Positions 1-8,542 of a stretch of 64,000 bases of DNA are shown here, piece after piece. The notes under the pieces are model-generated. The model was given only the letters and a program-made list of their open reading frames with translations, did not search any database and had not been told where the DNA came from. The stretch spans positions 1,674,001 to 1,738,000 of the forward strand of contig OZ257127.1 of NCBI GenBank assembly GCA_965278965.1, in the 5' to 3' direction. The stretch's first letter is position 1. Every line of letters starts with the position of its first letter. The position numbers were made by a program, and so were the translations under genes. The DNA is from UBA10649 sp965278965. GTDB taxonomy: Bacteria > Actinomycetota > Actinomycetes > S36-B12.

Positions 1-54
1 CGCCGTGACCTGCACGCCGTGGCTGCGCAGGACCTCGGTCAGCCGGGTGGACAC
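1..54 (-). CDS. Possible 5' end of an unidentified gene, cut by the window edge
   Basis: Downstream of the first glycosyltransferase an open minus-strand frame runs off the left edge. From a GTG at 54 it reads VSTRLTEVLRSHGVQVTA, which has normal protein composition. No clear ribosome-binding site precedes the GTG. The same frame is open for about 15 more codons upstream without a usual start codon, and another frame has an ATG at 107 but stops after 22 codons. The fragment is too short to assign a family. It probably continues the polysaccharide operon. Confidence 0.25.
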   Translation of the reverse strand, partial: MSTRLTEVLRSHGVQVTA

Positions 55-117
55 GCGTCGAGCATCGACCCGATTCTGGACTTCGTCAAGAGTTTGACCT
101 CATCCATTCTGGCCGTG

Positions 118-1200
118 TCAGGCGATCAACCGGTACGCGGCAGCCATCCTCTCGGCGAGCCGCCGACCGCTGAACTGCGCAGCCCGCGCGACGCCCTGCC
201 GCCCCAGGGCCCGACGCAGATCGTCGTCCGACACGACGGAGGCGAGCACCCGAGCCAGGTCCGCGCTGTCACCGCGGCGGAAGTACCGCACCACCTCACC
301 CCCGACCTCCCGCATCGGGTCGACGTCGGCGGCGACCGCCGGGACGCCGCTGCCCATCGCTTCGAGCGTGGTCATCCCGAAGCCCTCGTACCGCGAGGTC
401 TGCACGACGGCGACCGCGCCGGCGATCGCCCGGGCGAGCACCGCGTCGGTCGGGTTGACGAGGGGGACGGGAGTCAGGCCGAGGCGGGTGAACGCGGCGC
501 TCTCGCGTCTCGTCAACGCCGGGCCCGCGACGACGAGCGGCATGGCCAGGCCTTCGTGGCCGAGTGTTGCCAATGCATCAGGCAGTAGCGCGAAGTCCTT
601 GTAGCCCCGGCGTGCGCCGGCGTAGAGCAAGTACTCCCCGGGCAACGACGACAGGCGCGTGTGGCCGGGACCGAAGTGCGGCCCGAGGGCGTGCGGGACG
701 ACGACCGTCGGCGCGGCCGGCTCCCCCCACAGCTCGACCAGGTCACGTCGCGTCGCGTCGCTCACGCAGATGACCAGGTCAGCCGACTCGACGTAACGGC
801 GCTTGGCGAGATGGCCCGCCGTGAAGCCGTCCGTCCCGGCCAGCCGCTCGGGGATCATGTCGTGAACCGTCACCACGCGCCTGGTACCCGGCGGCACCGC
901 CCAGAAGCGCGCGCTGTAGTACGTGTGGTGCACCGCGTCGACCGGCGGGTGCCCGACCGACGCCGTCAGCCAGCTCCAGCCGTACGGCACGGCGCGCGGC
1001 ACCCAGCCCGGGACGGCGCGCAGTGCGTGCCGCGTCAGCTGGTCGACGGCGTACGCGTTCGGCGTCCAGGTGAAGTCCACGACCGGCTCGACACCGAGAT
1101 CCCGGGCCGCGTCAAGCTCGGCGACGACGGACGTAAAGTGCCGGGAGATGCCGCCGAAACGCTGGCGCATGAACGTCTGGGCGTCGTACCGGACGCGCAC
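118..1200 (-). CDS. GT4-family glycosyltransferase
   Basis: This 360-residue cytoplasmic glycosyltransferase of the GT-B fold probably moves a nucleotide-activated sugar onto a surface glycan. The N-terminus has the acceptor-domain pattern FGGISRHF (residues 15-22) typical of GT4 enzymes. The donor-site signature EGFGMTTLEAMGSG lies at about 272-285, with E272 and E280 forming the E-x7-E pair. YAGARRGYKDF (about 193-203) fits the start of the C-terminal Rossmann domain. The start is GTG (1200) without a strong ribosome-binding site. It follows an acetyltransferase gene by 24 bases in the same minus-strand cluster as an ABC glycan exporter. Sugar and linkage cannot be read from sequence. Confidence 0.85.
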   Translation of the reverse strand: MRVRYDAQTFMRQRFGGISRHFTSVVAELDAARDLGVEPVVDFTWTPNAYAVDQLTRHALRAVPGWVPRAVPYGWSWLTASVGHPPVDAVHHTYYSARFWAVPPGTRRVVTVHDMIPERLAGTDGFTAGHLAKRRYVESADLVICVSDATRRDLVELWGEPAAPTVVVPHALGPHFGPGHTRLSSLPGEYLLYAGARRGYKDFALLPDALATLGHEGLAMPLVVAGPALTRRESAAFTRLGLTPVPLVNPTDAVLARAIAGAVAVVQTSRYEGFGMTTLEAMGSGVPAVAADVDPMREVGGEVVRYFRRGDSADLARVLASVVSDDDLRRALGRQGVARAAQFSGRRLAERMAAAYRLIA

Positions 1201-1224
1201 GACGCGATCAGCCCGTCCGGGCGG

Positions 1225-1866
1225 TCATCGTCGCCGCCGAGCCGGTACGCCGACGTACGTCCCCGGGTCCGTCAGGCCCGGGAGGACGACCGCGCCGGCC
1301 CCGACAACGGCGTCGACGGGAACGGTCGCGTCGTCGACGACGACCGACCCCGCTCCGAGGAAGGCGCGCGCCCCGACGTGTGCACGGCCGCAGACGACGG
1401 CCTTCGGCGCGAGCGTCGCGTAGGACTCCACGACGCTCTCGTGGCACAGCGTCGCGTCCACGTTGAGGTGGACGTGCCGGCCCAGCTCGGTCCGCAGCGA
1501 CACCGAGGCGCCACCGAACACCACCAGCCCGACGCCCTCCGGGACGGCACCGATCAGCCGCGCGTCCGGGTCGATCACGTTCGGGAACGTGGCGTCGACT
1601 TCGGATGCGGCGAGCCGCGCCACGATGCCCTCGCGCACGCGTCCGTCCCCGACGGCCACGATGACCCGCGTCGCGGACCCGTCGACGAACGCGGCGACCT
1701 CGGCCTCGGTCAGGACCGCGTACGGGAGATCACCGCGCGTTCCGTCCGTCCGCGATGCGACGACGAAGCGGACGCCGGCGTCGCCCGGACGGATCAGCCC
1801 GGCACGCCATGCGGCGGCCGTGACTTCCAGCGCATGGCCGCCACCGCCGTAGACCAAGGTCGTCAT
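1225..1866 (-). CDS. NeuD/PglD-like sugar O- or N-acetyltransferase
   Basis: A 213-residue protein with an N-terminal nucleotide-sugar-binding half (begins MTTLVYGGGGHALEV, a GGGGHA loop typical of NeuD/PglD enzymes) and a C-terminal left-handed beta-helix of hexapeptide repeats (about residues 110-210). It ends in VGVPARRRR, the usual GxPA ending of the family. Such enzymes transfer acetyl from acetyl-CoA to an amino or hydroxyl group of a sugar. With an aminotransferase in the same cluster, N-acetylation of a 4-amino sugar is a reasonable guess. The ATG start (1866) overlaps the stop of the ABC ATPase gene by four bases, so the two are probably translationally coupled. Confidence 0.8.
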   Translation of the reverse strand: MTTLVYGGGGHALEVTAAAWRAGLIRPGDAGVRFVVASRTDGTRGDLPYAVLTEAEVAAFVDGSATRVIVAVGDGRVREGIVARLAASEVDATFPNVIDPDARLIGAVPEGVGLVVFGGASVSLRTELGRHVHLNVDATLCHESVVESYATLAPKAVVCGRAHVGARAFLGAGSVVVDDATVPVDAVVGAGAVVLPGLTDPGTYVGVPARRRR

Positions 1867-2636
1867 GACGCATCCTCCGGTGTCGGTCCCGCTGCCTCGC
1901 GCCGCTTGCGGACAAGGTTCTCCAGATGCTCGATCCCGCCCTCGACGGGGCCGTGGAACACCGGGAGCCCTTCATGGAGCACGAGTGCCTGGTCGCAGTA
2001 CTCGCGCACGAGTCCGAAGTCGTGGCTGGCCAGGACCAGGATCCCGGCCCGCCGCATGAACGTCGAGACCCGGGCCTGCGCACGCTCTCGGAACTCCGCA
2101 TCTCCGGCACCGATGCCCTCGTCCATCAGGAGGATCTCCGGGGTCAGGCTCGTCACGATCGCGAAAGCCAACCGGATGTACATGCCGGCCGAGTAGGCGC
2201 TGACCGGCAGGTCGATGTGCTCAGCCAGGCCGGTGAACTCGACGATCTCCTCCTCCATGCCGGCCACCTGCGACCGCGTCAACCCCAGGAAGAGCCCGCG
2301 GGCCACCAGGTTCTGCCGCCCGGTCAGGTCCGCATCCATGCCCAGGCCGACGTCGAACAACGGGGCGATCGCTCCCTCGGCGGTCACCTGCCCGGAGGCC
2401 GGCTCGTAGATCCCGGCCATCACCTTGAGCAATGTCGTCTTGCCGGCCCCGTTCAGCCCGAGGAGTGCGAGCCGGTCTCCGTCGACCATCGACAGGGAGA
2501 CCCCGCGGAGCGCATGGATGCGCCGAGGCCGGACCGGACTCGATCGGCGTCGAACGCGATCACCGATCATGCCGCCCAGGCCTCGCCCCGGGACCTCGTA
2601 GGCCAGGTGGATGTCGTCGACCGTGAGTCGCACCAT
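1863..2636 (-). CDS. Polysaccharide ABC exporter, ATP-binding subunit (Wzt/TagH type)
   Basis: A 257-residue ATPase that would energise export of a lipid-linked or anchored glycan together with the adjacent permease. Walker A GLNGAGKTT sits at about 60-68, a signature region YSAGM at about 148-152 and Walker B ILLMDE at about 168-173. The SAYSAGM form of the signature, rather than LSGGQ, is characteristic of Wzt, TagH and RfbB exporters. There is no carbohydrate-binding C-terminal extension, so it resembles the short TagH type. I chose the ATG at 2636 because the longer upstream reading runs antisense through other genes. The permease stop lies 5 bases before it and the acetyltransferase start overlaps its stop. 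Confidence 0.9.
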   Translation of the reverse strand: MVRLTVDDIHLAYEVPGRGLGGMIGDRVRRRSSPVRPRRIHALRGVSLSMVDGDRLALLGLNGAGKTTLLKVMAGIYEPASGQVTAEGAIAPLFDVGLGMDADLTGRQNLVARGLFLGLTRSQVAGMEEEIVEFTGLAEHIDLPVSAYSAGMYIRLAFAIVTSLTPEILLMDEGIGAGDAEFRERAQARVSTFMRRAGILVLASHDFGLVREYCDQALVLHEGLPVFHGPVEGGIEHLENLVRKRREAAGPTPEDAS

Positions 2637-2641
2637 CGCGC

Positions 2642-3481
2642 CTACAGCCAGAACGCCAGGCGGCGACGGTAGCGCGCGAAGACCCAGACGCCGACGACGA
2701 CGCAGCAGCCCAGGACGAACAGGCTGCCGAACCAGGTTCCGGCGTCGGGGGCCTGTCCCAGCAACGGCTCTCGCACGACGTCGAGCAGCGGGACGAACGG
2801 GTTCAGCGCGAGCACGACATGCGCATCCGCCGGCAGGAGGGAGGCACTCCACATGACCGGCGTGACGAAGAAGAGGACCTGCAGGACGGAGGCGAGGACG
2901 ACGGGGAGGTCGCGGACCTTCGCACTGACGACGGCCAGCGCGACACCGGCGAAGAACACCGAGGCCGTCGCGATCAGCAGTCCGGGGACGACGAGCAGCG
3001 TCGCCGGCGTGACGGGCACTCCGAACACCACGGCGACGACGACCCAGACCGGCAGGTTGTGGGCCAGCACGATCAGGTTGCGCAGCAGGACGCGGTACGG
3101 GTAGACGGACTTGGGACCGGGCAGGTTGAGGACGAAGTGGATCGACGAGGTGTAGGCCGTCGCGAGCTCCATCAGAACGGCCGTCAGGTACAGCCACACG
3201 ATGACGCCGGCAGCCAGGTACGGCAGGTAGTCGTGGACGTTCTGACCGAACAGTCGCGAATACACGACGCCGATCGCGGTCAGGAAGATCGCTGTCGTGA
3301 TCGTCAGCCACAGCGGCCCGATGAAGGAGCGTTGGTAGCGGCCGGCGATGTCCCTCCACCCCAGGAACGTCCATACGCGCCAACCCCTCGCACCGGTGAC
3401 GACATCGGACCAGGCGGCGGCGAGGGCGCCGTACCGGAGGGTGGGGGCAGCCTCGCGCTGCGTCGATCGGGCAGACGTCAT
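2642..3481 (-). CDS. Polysaccharide ABC exporter, permease subunit (Wzm/TagG type)
   Basis: A 279-residue integral membrane protein with about six hydrophobic segments, matching the ABC-2 type permeases Wzm, TagG and RfbA. A cytoplasmic N-terminus is followed by the family-typical region YQRSFIGPLWLTITTAIF (about residues 48-65). The FFVTPVMW segment near residue 220 is the usual late transmembrane motif. It pairs with the ATPase immediately downstream. The ATG at 3481 overlaps the stop of the preceding glycosyltransferase gene (ATGA); a longer reading upstream of that ATG would run antisense into the glycosyltransferase and is unlikely. The exported polymer is unknown. Confidence 0.9.
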   Translation of the reverse strand: MTSARSTQREAAPTLRYGALAAAWSDVVTGARGWRVWTFLGWRDIAGRYQRSFIGPLWLTITTAIFLTAIGVVYSRLFGQNVHDYLPYLAAGVIVWLYLTAVLMELATAYTSSIHFVLNLPGPKSVYPYRVLLRNLIVLAHNLPVWVVVAVVFGVPVTPATLLVVPGLLIATASVFFAGVALAVVSAKVRDLPVVLASVLQVLFFVTPVMWSASLLPADAHVVLALNPFVPLLDVVREPLLGQAPDAGTWFGSLFVLGCCVVVGVWVFARYRRRLAFWL

Positions 3482-5106
3482 GACGTGCCGCCGTCCGAAC
3501 GCCGCTGGCCGAGCAGCACCTCGCCGTACCGTGCCGCACAGGCATCCCACGAGTTCTCGCGGTAGTAGTCCGCGACGAACCCGCGCTGGAGACTGAGCAG
3601 CTCGGCCCGGCGATCCAGCGCCGCCGCGATGGCCGCTGCCGCACGGCGGGGGTCGGTGGCATCGAAGACCGTCACGGCCTCGACGTCGGAGTGCCCGGCG
3701 AACGCCGCCCGCGTGACCGGGATATCGGCCATCAGGCACGGCGTCCCGACGCTCACGGCTTCGTACAGCGTGAACGGCAGGCTGCCTTCGAACAGCGACG
3801 GCGTCACCGCGAGCGACGCACACGCCAGCACCAGGTCCAGCTCCTCGTCGGGCAGGTCGGGGAGGAACTCGACGAAGGCCACGGCGCCAGCGTCCTGGAC
3901 GACCCGGCTGATGTGGGCGGGGTCCGGCCTGGCCGTCAGCACGATCCGGACCATTCGCTGCTCACGACGGTTCAGGTACGCGACCGCCTCGACCAGGGAG
4001 GCGAGGTTCTTGTAGGGACGGTCCTGGCTCGGGACCACGATCGTCGGACGGCTCCACCAGTCCGGCACCGCGGCACGAGCGCCGGGGAACCGCTGACGCA
4101 GGAGTGCGGTCACCGCGCCCACCTGATCGCCGGACGCTGCGTCGAACCGCACGCTGGCACCGCGGTCCGGCGGACCCGGCGCTATCACGACGACCTCTGC
4201 CGCCGGCTCGGGCACGAGGTACGGCAGCTGACGACGGCGCACGTGATCGCTCAAGCAGATGATGACGTCGCTCCCGGACAACAGCCGGGCCATCTGCCGT
4301 CCACGCGCCACGAACGCCGGCTGATCGACCAGCATCCCTGGGAACTCGGCCGGCACGAAGTCCGCGAACGTCGTCGCCGTGGTTCCCTTGAGCCCGGTCG
4401 CCGCGGCGTACATGCCGATCGGCACCCACCAGTGCCGAGCGCCCGTCCGGTTCGCCCGCCGGACGACGGCCGCGACGTCCGCGCCCTCCAGGAGCAGGTT
4501 CACGCCGGACCGGACGCGCGATCGCCGGGCACGCACCGAGGACAGGACTCGACCCGCCCGGCGCCTCCACGTGGGTCGGCGCGCGAACCAGATCACGACG
4601 GCGACGATGACCGCGATGCCGACGACGGGCACGAGGATGCGCCGGGTCGTCGCCCCGAACGCCAGTGCCAGGCCGAGCAGTGCCGCGAGCGCGCCGAACG
4701 CGACGACCAGGGTCACCAGCAGTCCCGCCCAGGTCGAGAGCAACCAGGCCGAGGCCTGTCCGACGGCTCCGGCGAACGATCGCAGCCGGCGGCGGTCCCG
4801 GGCGCGACGCGGGCCTGAGCGGTCGAGGGACAGCAGGAGGCGCGTGACGGCCTCGGCCGGCGACGGGCCGCGACGGGAGACGACGGTGACGCGATCACGA
4901 TGGTTGCCTGCGAGGTCCGCGAGCGCGGCGTGGACGGCGGGCCGCGCCCAGTGCGACGTCACGACCGTCACCGGCGAGGTGCCCGACCGTGCCATCGCCG
5001 CGGTCACGACGAGGGCATGGCGCGCCAGGCCCTGGGCCGCGATCTGGTGACCTCGCAGTGTTGCGGGGAGGTACAGCAGGACACCGATCTCGTCAGGAGC
5101 GGACAT
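3478..5106 (-). CDS. Membrane-anchored glycosyltransferase with an internal transmembrane hairpin
   Basis: A 542-residue GT-B type protein. The C-terminal donor domain is clear: VVPSQDRPYKNLASL (about 358-372) and FEGSLPFTLYEA with E440 and E449 as the E-x8-E pair. Unusually, two strongly hydrophobic stretches (about 121-150 and 157-174) lie inside the N-terminal half, flanked by Arg-rich segments. This suggests that a membrane hairpin has been inserted into the acceptor-binding domain. It probably works on a membrane-bound lipid-linked intermediate. The ATG at 5106 overlaps the upstream gene by 14 bases. Glycosyltransferase function is well supported; the sugar is not known. Confidence 0.8.
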   Translation of the reverse strand: MSAPDEIGVLLYLPATLRGHQIAAQGLARHALVVTAAMARSGTSPVTVVTSHWARPAVHAALADLAGNHRDRVTVVSRRGPSPAEAVTRLLLSLDRSGPRRARDRRRLRSFAGAVGQASAWLLSTWAGLLVTLVVAFGALAALLGLALAFGATTRRILVPVVGIAVIVAVVIWFARRPTWRRRAGRVLSSVRARRSRVRSGVNLLLEGADVAAVVRRANRTGARHWWVPIGMYAAATGLKGTTATTFADFVPAEFPGMLVDQPAFVARGRQMARLLSGSDVIICLSDHVRRRQLPYLVPEPAAEVVVIAPGPPDRGASVRFDAASGDQVGAVTALLRQRFPGARAAVPDWWSRPTIVVPSQDRPYKNLASLVEAVAYLNRREQRMVRIVLTARPDPAHISRVVQDAGAVAFVEFLPDLPDEELDLVLACASLAVTPSLFEGSLPFTLYEAVSVGTPCLMADIPVTRAAFAGHSDVEAVTVFDATDPRRAAAAIAAALDRRAELLSLQRGFVADYYRENSWDACAARYGEVLLGQRRSDGGTS

Positions 5107-6286
5107 GGCCGACCAATCGCGGCCGGACGGCGCGGTACCACGCCTCGGAGACGGACTGCGCGGTAGCTCCGGCAACGGCCGCCTGCTGGCCGGCGAACTC
5201 CGACGAGTCGGCCCACGCCTCGTCGACGGCACGCGCAATCTCGTCGACGTCCCACGGGTCGAACCAGAGGCACCGGAGCCCGAAGGCCGTTGCGATCTCC
5301 CGCATCGGCGGGTAGTCGGCGCTCACGACCGGGCACCCGGCGGCGGCCGCCTCCAGCGGCGTGTAGCTGCCGTTGTCGAGCACGGCCGAGTGGAGCAGGA
5401 AACGGGCCTTCGACATCAGGTCGGCGAGCTCGCTGTCGGTGACGAAGCCGCGGACGTCGAGGTACGCCGGCGGCCCGGACGCGCCGCCCGCGAGCTCGTC
5501 GATGCGCCGCTCGACGCCGTACCCAGTGACCACGCAGCGGAAGTCCGGATGCCGACGCGCCACCGATGCCAATGCGTCGAGCGTGCGCTCGTGGTTCTTG
5601 TGCGGGGAGGAATTGCTGACCCAGAGGCAGAACGGGTCTTCAGCGACGCCGTCTGGATGGCGGTCCGGCCCGGGACCTGCCGGAACCGCGAACTCCACCG
5701 GCGTCGTCACGAGCTGGGATACCCGGCAGCCGGCGAACGCGACCGCGTCGCCGTACGCCTGCATCGTGCTGACGAGAACCGACTGCGCCGCACGGGCCGC
5801 GCGCAAGGACTGCTCCACCGCCTCGGGCGGCATGCCGGCGTAGCCGTAGGCCTCCAGAAAGTCGAACGGGACGAGGACCACCGGCCGCACGGGCAGCAGC
5901 GGCAAGATCGTGTCGTCGACCGCGACCCGCGTGGTGACCTGGAGCCACACATCGCAGTCGTCGAGATCCCCCGCGCCGTCGCGAACCATGGCCCACGGGC
6001 CCGGGCCGGCGTCGTCCGGCACCTGCCGCCCACCCGCAGCGAGAACCATCTCGGCCGTCTCCTCGTCGACCCGTTCGAAGCGGATCGAGCGCACAGCGAC
6101 CGTCGGTCCCAGCATCCGCTCCGCCTCGCGGATCCAGCGCTCCGGGTGGCTTCCGACGGCCAGGACTACGTCGATCTCGTCGCCGAGGTGCGCCGCGCCC
6201 GCGCGCAGGTGCGCGCAGATCGCCAGAGCGGCCCGTGCGACACCGCCGACCACCTCGCCCCTCGGGACGATGACGGCGACCTTCAC
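5093..6286 (-). CDS. Glycosyltransferase (GT-B, GT4-like)
   Basis: A 397-residue glycosyltransferase starting MKVAVIVPRGEVVGGVARAA, a typical N-terminal Rossmann strand and glycine loop. The donor domain begins near VSNSSPHKNHERTLDAL (about 223-239). The acidic motif is weaker than in classical GT4 enzymes: LDNGSYTPLEAAAAGCPVVS (about 302-321) has DNGSYTPLE in place of EGFGLPxLE, so the first Glu of E-x7-E is replaced by Asp. The GTG start (6286) overlaps the aminotransferase stop as GTGA. It is probably one of several sequential transferases building the same glycan. Confidence 0.8.
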   Translation of the reverse strand: MKVAVIVPRGEVVGGVARAALAICAHLRAGAAHLGDEIDVVLAVGSHPERWIREAERMLGPTVAVRSIRFERVDEETAEMVLAAGGRQVPDDAGPGPWAMVRDGAGDLDDCDVWLQVTTRVAVDDTILPLLPVRPVVLVPFDFLEAYGYAGMPPEAVEQSLRAARAAQSVLVSTMQAYGDAVAFAGCRVSQLVTTPVEFAVPAGPGPDRHPDGVAEDPFCLWVSNSSPHKNHERTLDALASVARRHPDFRCVVTGYGVERRIDELAGGASGPPAYLDVRGFVTDSELADLMSKARFLLHSAVLDNGSYTPLEAAAAGCPVVSADYPPMREIATAFGLRCLWFDPWDVDEIARAVDEAWADSSEFAGQQAAVAGATAQSVSEAWYRAVRPRLVGHVRS

Positions 6287-7386
6287 GCGGCCGCCTCGAT
6301 CCCGGAGCGGACCGCGTCCCCGACCCGCGCGACCTGTGCCTGAGTCAGGGTCGGGTGGCTCGGCAGGCAGACGACGGACGCGTGGAAGGACTCCGTGCCG
6401 GGGAATCCGGTGGGGTCCTCGGCGTACATGGGCAGCCGGTACATCGGCGTGAACCCGGGCCGGACGTCCACCCCGCGGGCGCGAACGTGCTCGATGAACG
6501 ACGCACGATCGACGTGCCCAGGCAGGAATCCGGTCACGAGCCACTGCGCGCTCCGCCCGCCGTCCGGGTCGTCGAGCAGGCGCAGCCCGCTGCCGTCCAG
6601 ACATGCTCGGTATGCGTCGGCAACCTCCCGCTTGCGCGCCAGGGTCGCATCCAGCCGTTCCAGCTGGGCGACGCCGACGGCCGCGGCCAGATTCGTCATG
6701 CGGAAGTTGAACGCCAGCAGGTCATGGTCGTAGCCCGTGCCGGGAGTCACCCCCTGGTTGCGCAGCCGTTGCATGAGGTCGGCCAGCTGGTCTTCATCGG
6801 TCACGACCATCCCGCCCTCGCCCGTCGTGATGGTCTTGTTCCCGAAGAAGCTGTGGGTCGAGGCGACGGCAAGACGGCCCACAGGCTGACCGCCGATGGT
6901 CGCGCCCAGAGCCTGCGAGCAGTCCTCGACCAGCCACACGCCGCGGCGCTCGAGCTCCGCGGCGACTTCGGACATCTCCTGCGCGAGCCCGAAGAGGTGG
7001 GGTACCAGAAGGACACGGGTCCGCTCGGTGATCCGGCGCAGCGCGTGGGCAAGGTCGGCCTGGCCGTCATCGGGGCGGGCGTCCGCGAACACCGGCGTCG
7101 CACCCGCGTGCCGTACGGCGTTGGCGCATGCGACGTAGGTGTAGGCCGGGAGGACGACCTCGTCGCCCGGGCCGACGCCGAGCGCCGCGAGGACCAGGCT
7201 CAGCGCGACCGACCCGTTTGCTACGGCGACGCCCCGTCGCCGTCCGACGGCGGCGGCGATGCCCGTCTCGAACTGCTCGATGTACGGACCACGCCCGGAG
7301 ATCCATCCGCTGTCGAACGCGTCCAGCAGCAGCTCGCGCTCACGAGGCCCCAGATCAGGCTGGTAGACCGGGATGTTCTCGTCGAT
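6283..7386 (-). CDS. DegT/DnrJ/EryC1-family sugar aminotransferase, probable ATC start
   Basis: A PLP-dependent aminotransferase of about 367 residues that converts a keto-sugar nucleotide to an amino sugar. The family opening NIPVYQPDLG is followed by DSGWISGRGPY. The PLP lysine is K184 in FFGNKTITTGEGG, and VEDCSQALGA holds the conserved Asp region. No ATG, GTG or TTG occurs in frame near the N-terminus that the family predicts. A strong GGAGGA lies 5 bases upstream of an ATC codon (7386-7384) placed where the first codon should be, so I infer ATC initiation (Met-Asp-Glu-Asn-Ile-Pro). A sequencing error is the alternative. First gene of the minus-strand glycan operon. Confidence 0.85.
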   Translation of the reverse strand: MDENIPVYQPDLGPRERELLLDAFDSGWISGRGPYIEQFETGIAAAVGRRRGVAVANGSVALSLVLAALGVGPGDEVVLPAYTYVACANAVRHAGATPVFADARPDDGQADLAHALRRITERTRVLLVPHLFGLAQEMSEVAAELERRGVWLVEDCSQALGATIGGQPVGRLAVASTHSFFGNKTITTGEGGMVVTDEDQLADLMQRLRNQGVTPGTGYDHDLLAFNFRMTNLAAAVGVAQLERLDATLARKREVADAYRACLDGSGLRLLDDPDGGRSAQWLVTGFLPGHVDRASFIEHVRARGVDVRPGFTPMYRLPMYAEDPTGFPGTESFHASVVCLPSHPTLTQAQVARVGDAVRSGIEAAA

Positions 7387-7391
7387 GACGC

Positions 7392-7397
7392 TCCTCC
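7392..7397 (-). promoter_or_regulatory. Ribosome-binding site GGAGGA that decides the aminotransferase start
   Basis: GGAGGA on the minus strand, followed by GCGTC and then ATC. Its 5-base spacing points to the ATC codon at 7386-7384. The next in-frame candidate, GTC, is only two bases away, which is too close. No other good start lies between this site and the conserved NIPVYQP segment. Confidence 0.6.
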
Positions 7398-7448
7398 AAA
7401 AGCCGTCGGCCGCTGGCCGGCATCGCGCCCCCCTGGCTCGCCAGCAGA

Positions 7449-8393
7449 CTAGCCGCCCGACCGGAGCCCGACCGGCGTGACCGCGGACATCGACCGGGCT
7501 GCTGCATCGCGGACGATGTCCGCGAGGTCCGTGATCTCCTCGGCCCGCGTAGACGTCCGACGTCGGGCGAGGACGATGCGCCGGCCCGGCGCCGGTGCGG
7601 CGAACTCGGCGACCCCCAGGTGAGCGCCGCGGGCCTCCGCCCCGACCGCGCTCTGCGGCAGGAACGTCATGCCGAGGCCGGCCGCGACGAGCTGGACGAT
7701 GGTCGCCAGCGAGGCGGCGCGGGCGTTCGACTCCCCCGGGTGGGACACGCCCGAGGACAGGCAGACCTCGACCGCCTGGTCGTGCAGGCAGTGCCCGTGC
7801 TCGAGGAACAGCAGCTCGGAGTCGCGCAGCTCCCCGACGCGGACGTCGTGGCGATCGGCCCACGGATGGCCGGCCGGTACGGCCAGGACGAAGTCCTCGT
7901 CGTACAGCGGCTCCGCGACGATCCGTGAGTCGTCGAGCGGCAGCGCGAGGATCGCGACGTCGACGGCACCCGACGCCAGGGCGTCGAGCAGGCGCTCGGT
8001 CTGCTCCTCGTGGACGTGGAGCTCCAGAGCCGGGGCCTTGGCCCGGAAGGCTGGCAGGAGCGCCGGCAGCAGGTAGGGCGCGACCGTCGGGATGACCCCG
8101 ACGTGCAGCGGCCCGGTCAGCCACCCGCGCGGCTGCGCGGCGGACCGGAAGGCGTCGACCGCGTCGATCGCTTCTCGGGCGATCGGCAGGAGGCGCTCGC
8201 CGTCCGGGGTGAGCAGGACCTTGCGGGAGCTGCGCTCGACGAGGTGGACCCCGAGGGACGCCTCCATCGAGGCGAGGGACTGGCTCAACGTGGGCTGCGA
8301 GACGCGCATGGACGCGGCGGCGTCGCCGAAGTGCCCGACCTCCGCGATCGCAACGAAGGCCCGCAGCTGAGCGACCGTCGGCGTCGAGCGCAT
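7449..8393 (-). CDS. oxyR: OxyR, LysR-family peroxide sensor
   Basis: A LysR-type regulator of 314 residues from the ATG at 8393. The N-terminal winged helix-turn-helix includes VSQPTLSQSLASMEASLGV. The sensor domain carries EHGHCLHDQAVEVC with C202 and C211, the same nine-residue spacing as the redox Cys199/Cys208 pair of Escherichia coli OxyR. It should therefore sense hydrogen peroxide by disulfide formation. It is divergent from ahpC-ahpF. An upstream ATG at 8411 is possible but adds six residues and overlaps the putative OxyR operator; the 8393 start matches the usual family N-terminus. Autoregulation is likely because the operator lies over its own start region. Confidence 0.92.
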   Translation of the reverse strand: MRSTPTVAQLRAFVAIAEVGHFGDAAASMRVSQPTLSQSLASMEASLGVHLVERSSRKVLLTPDGERLLPIAREAIDAVDAFRSAAQPRGWLTGPLHVGVIPTVAPYLLPALLPAFRAKAPALELHVHEEQTERLLDALASGAVDVAILALPLDDSRIVAEPLYDEDFVLAVPAGHPWADRHDVRVGELRDSELLFLEHGHCLHDQAVEVCLSSGVSHPGESNARAASLATIVQLVAAGLGMTFLPQSAVGAEARGAHLGVAEFAAPAPGRRIVLARRRTSTRAEEITDLADIVRDAAARSMSAVTPVGLRSGG

Positions 8394-8409
8394 CCGGCAT
8401 CCCGCTTTC

Positions 8410-8446
8410 ATAGGTACTACCTATCAATACTACACGATTCCATGAT
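8410..8446. promoter_or_regulatory. Putative OxyR binding site between oxyR and ahpC
   Basis: ATAG (8410-8413), seven bases, then CTAT (8421-8424) is a perfect first half of the known OxyR pattern ATAG-N7-CTAT-N7-ATAG-N7-CTAT. The second pair of tetramers (8432-8435, 8443-8446) is degenerate, as is common. The 37-bp footprint ends exactly at the ahpC -35 hexamer, the position expected for activation. Confidence 0.6.
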
Positions 8447-8475
8447 TTGAGTTATGCAAGCGCTGTCCGTAGCGT
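8447..8475 (+). promoter_or_regulatory. Putative ahpC promoter
   Basis: TTGAGT (8447-8452) and TAGCGT (8470-8475) are separated by 17 bases, a good vegetative-sigma pair with the actinobacterial TAnnnT -10. It leaves a leader of about 60 bases before the ahpC ATG. Confidence 0.5.
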
Positions 8476-8542
8476 GGCCGAAGCCGGTCCGCGAGAGCGA
8501 TCCGGCACCTGCGAACCGACCAGCACCTCAACAAGGAGCGGA

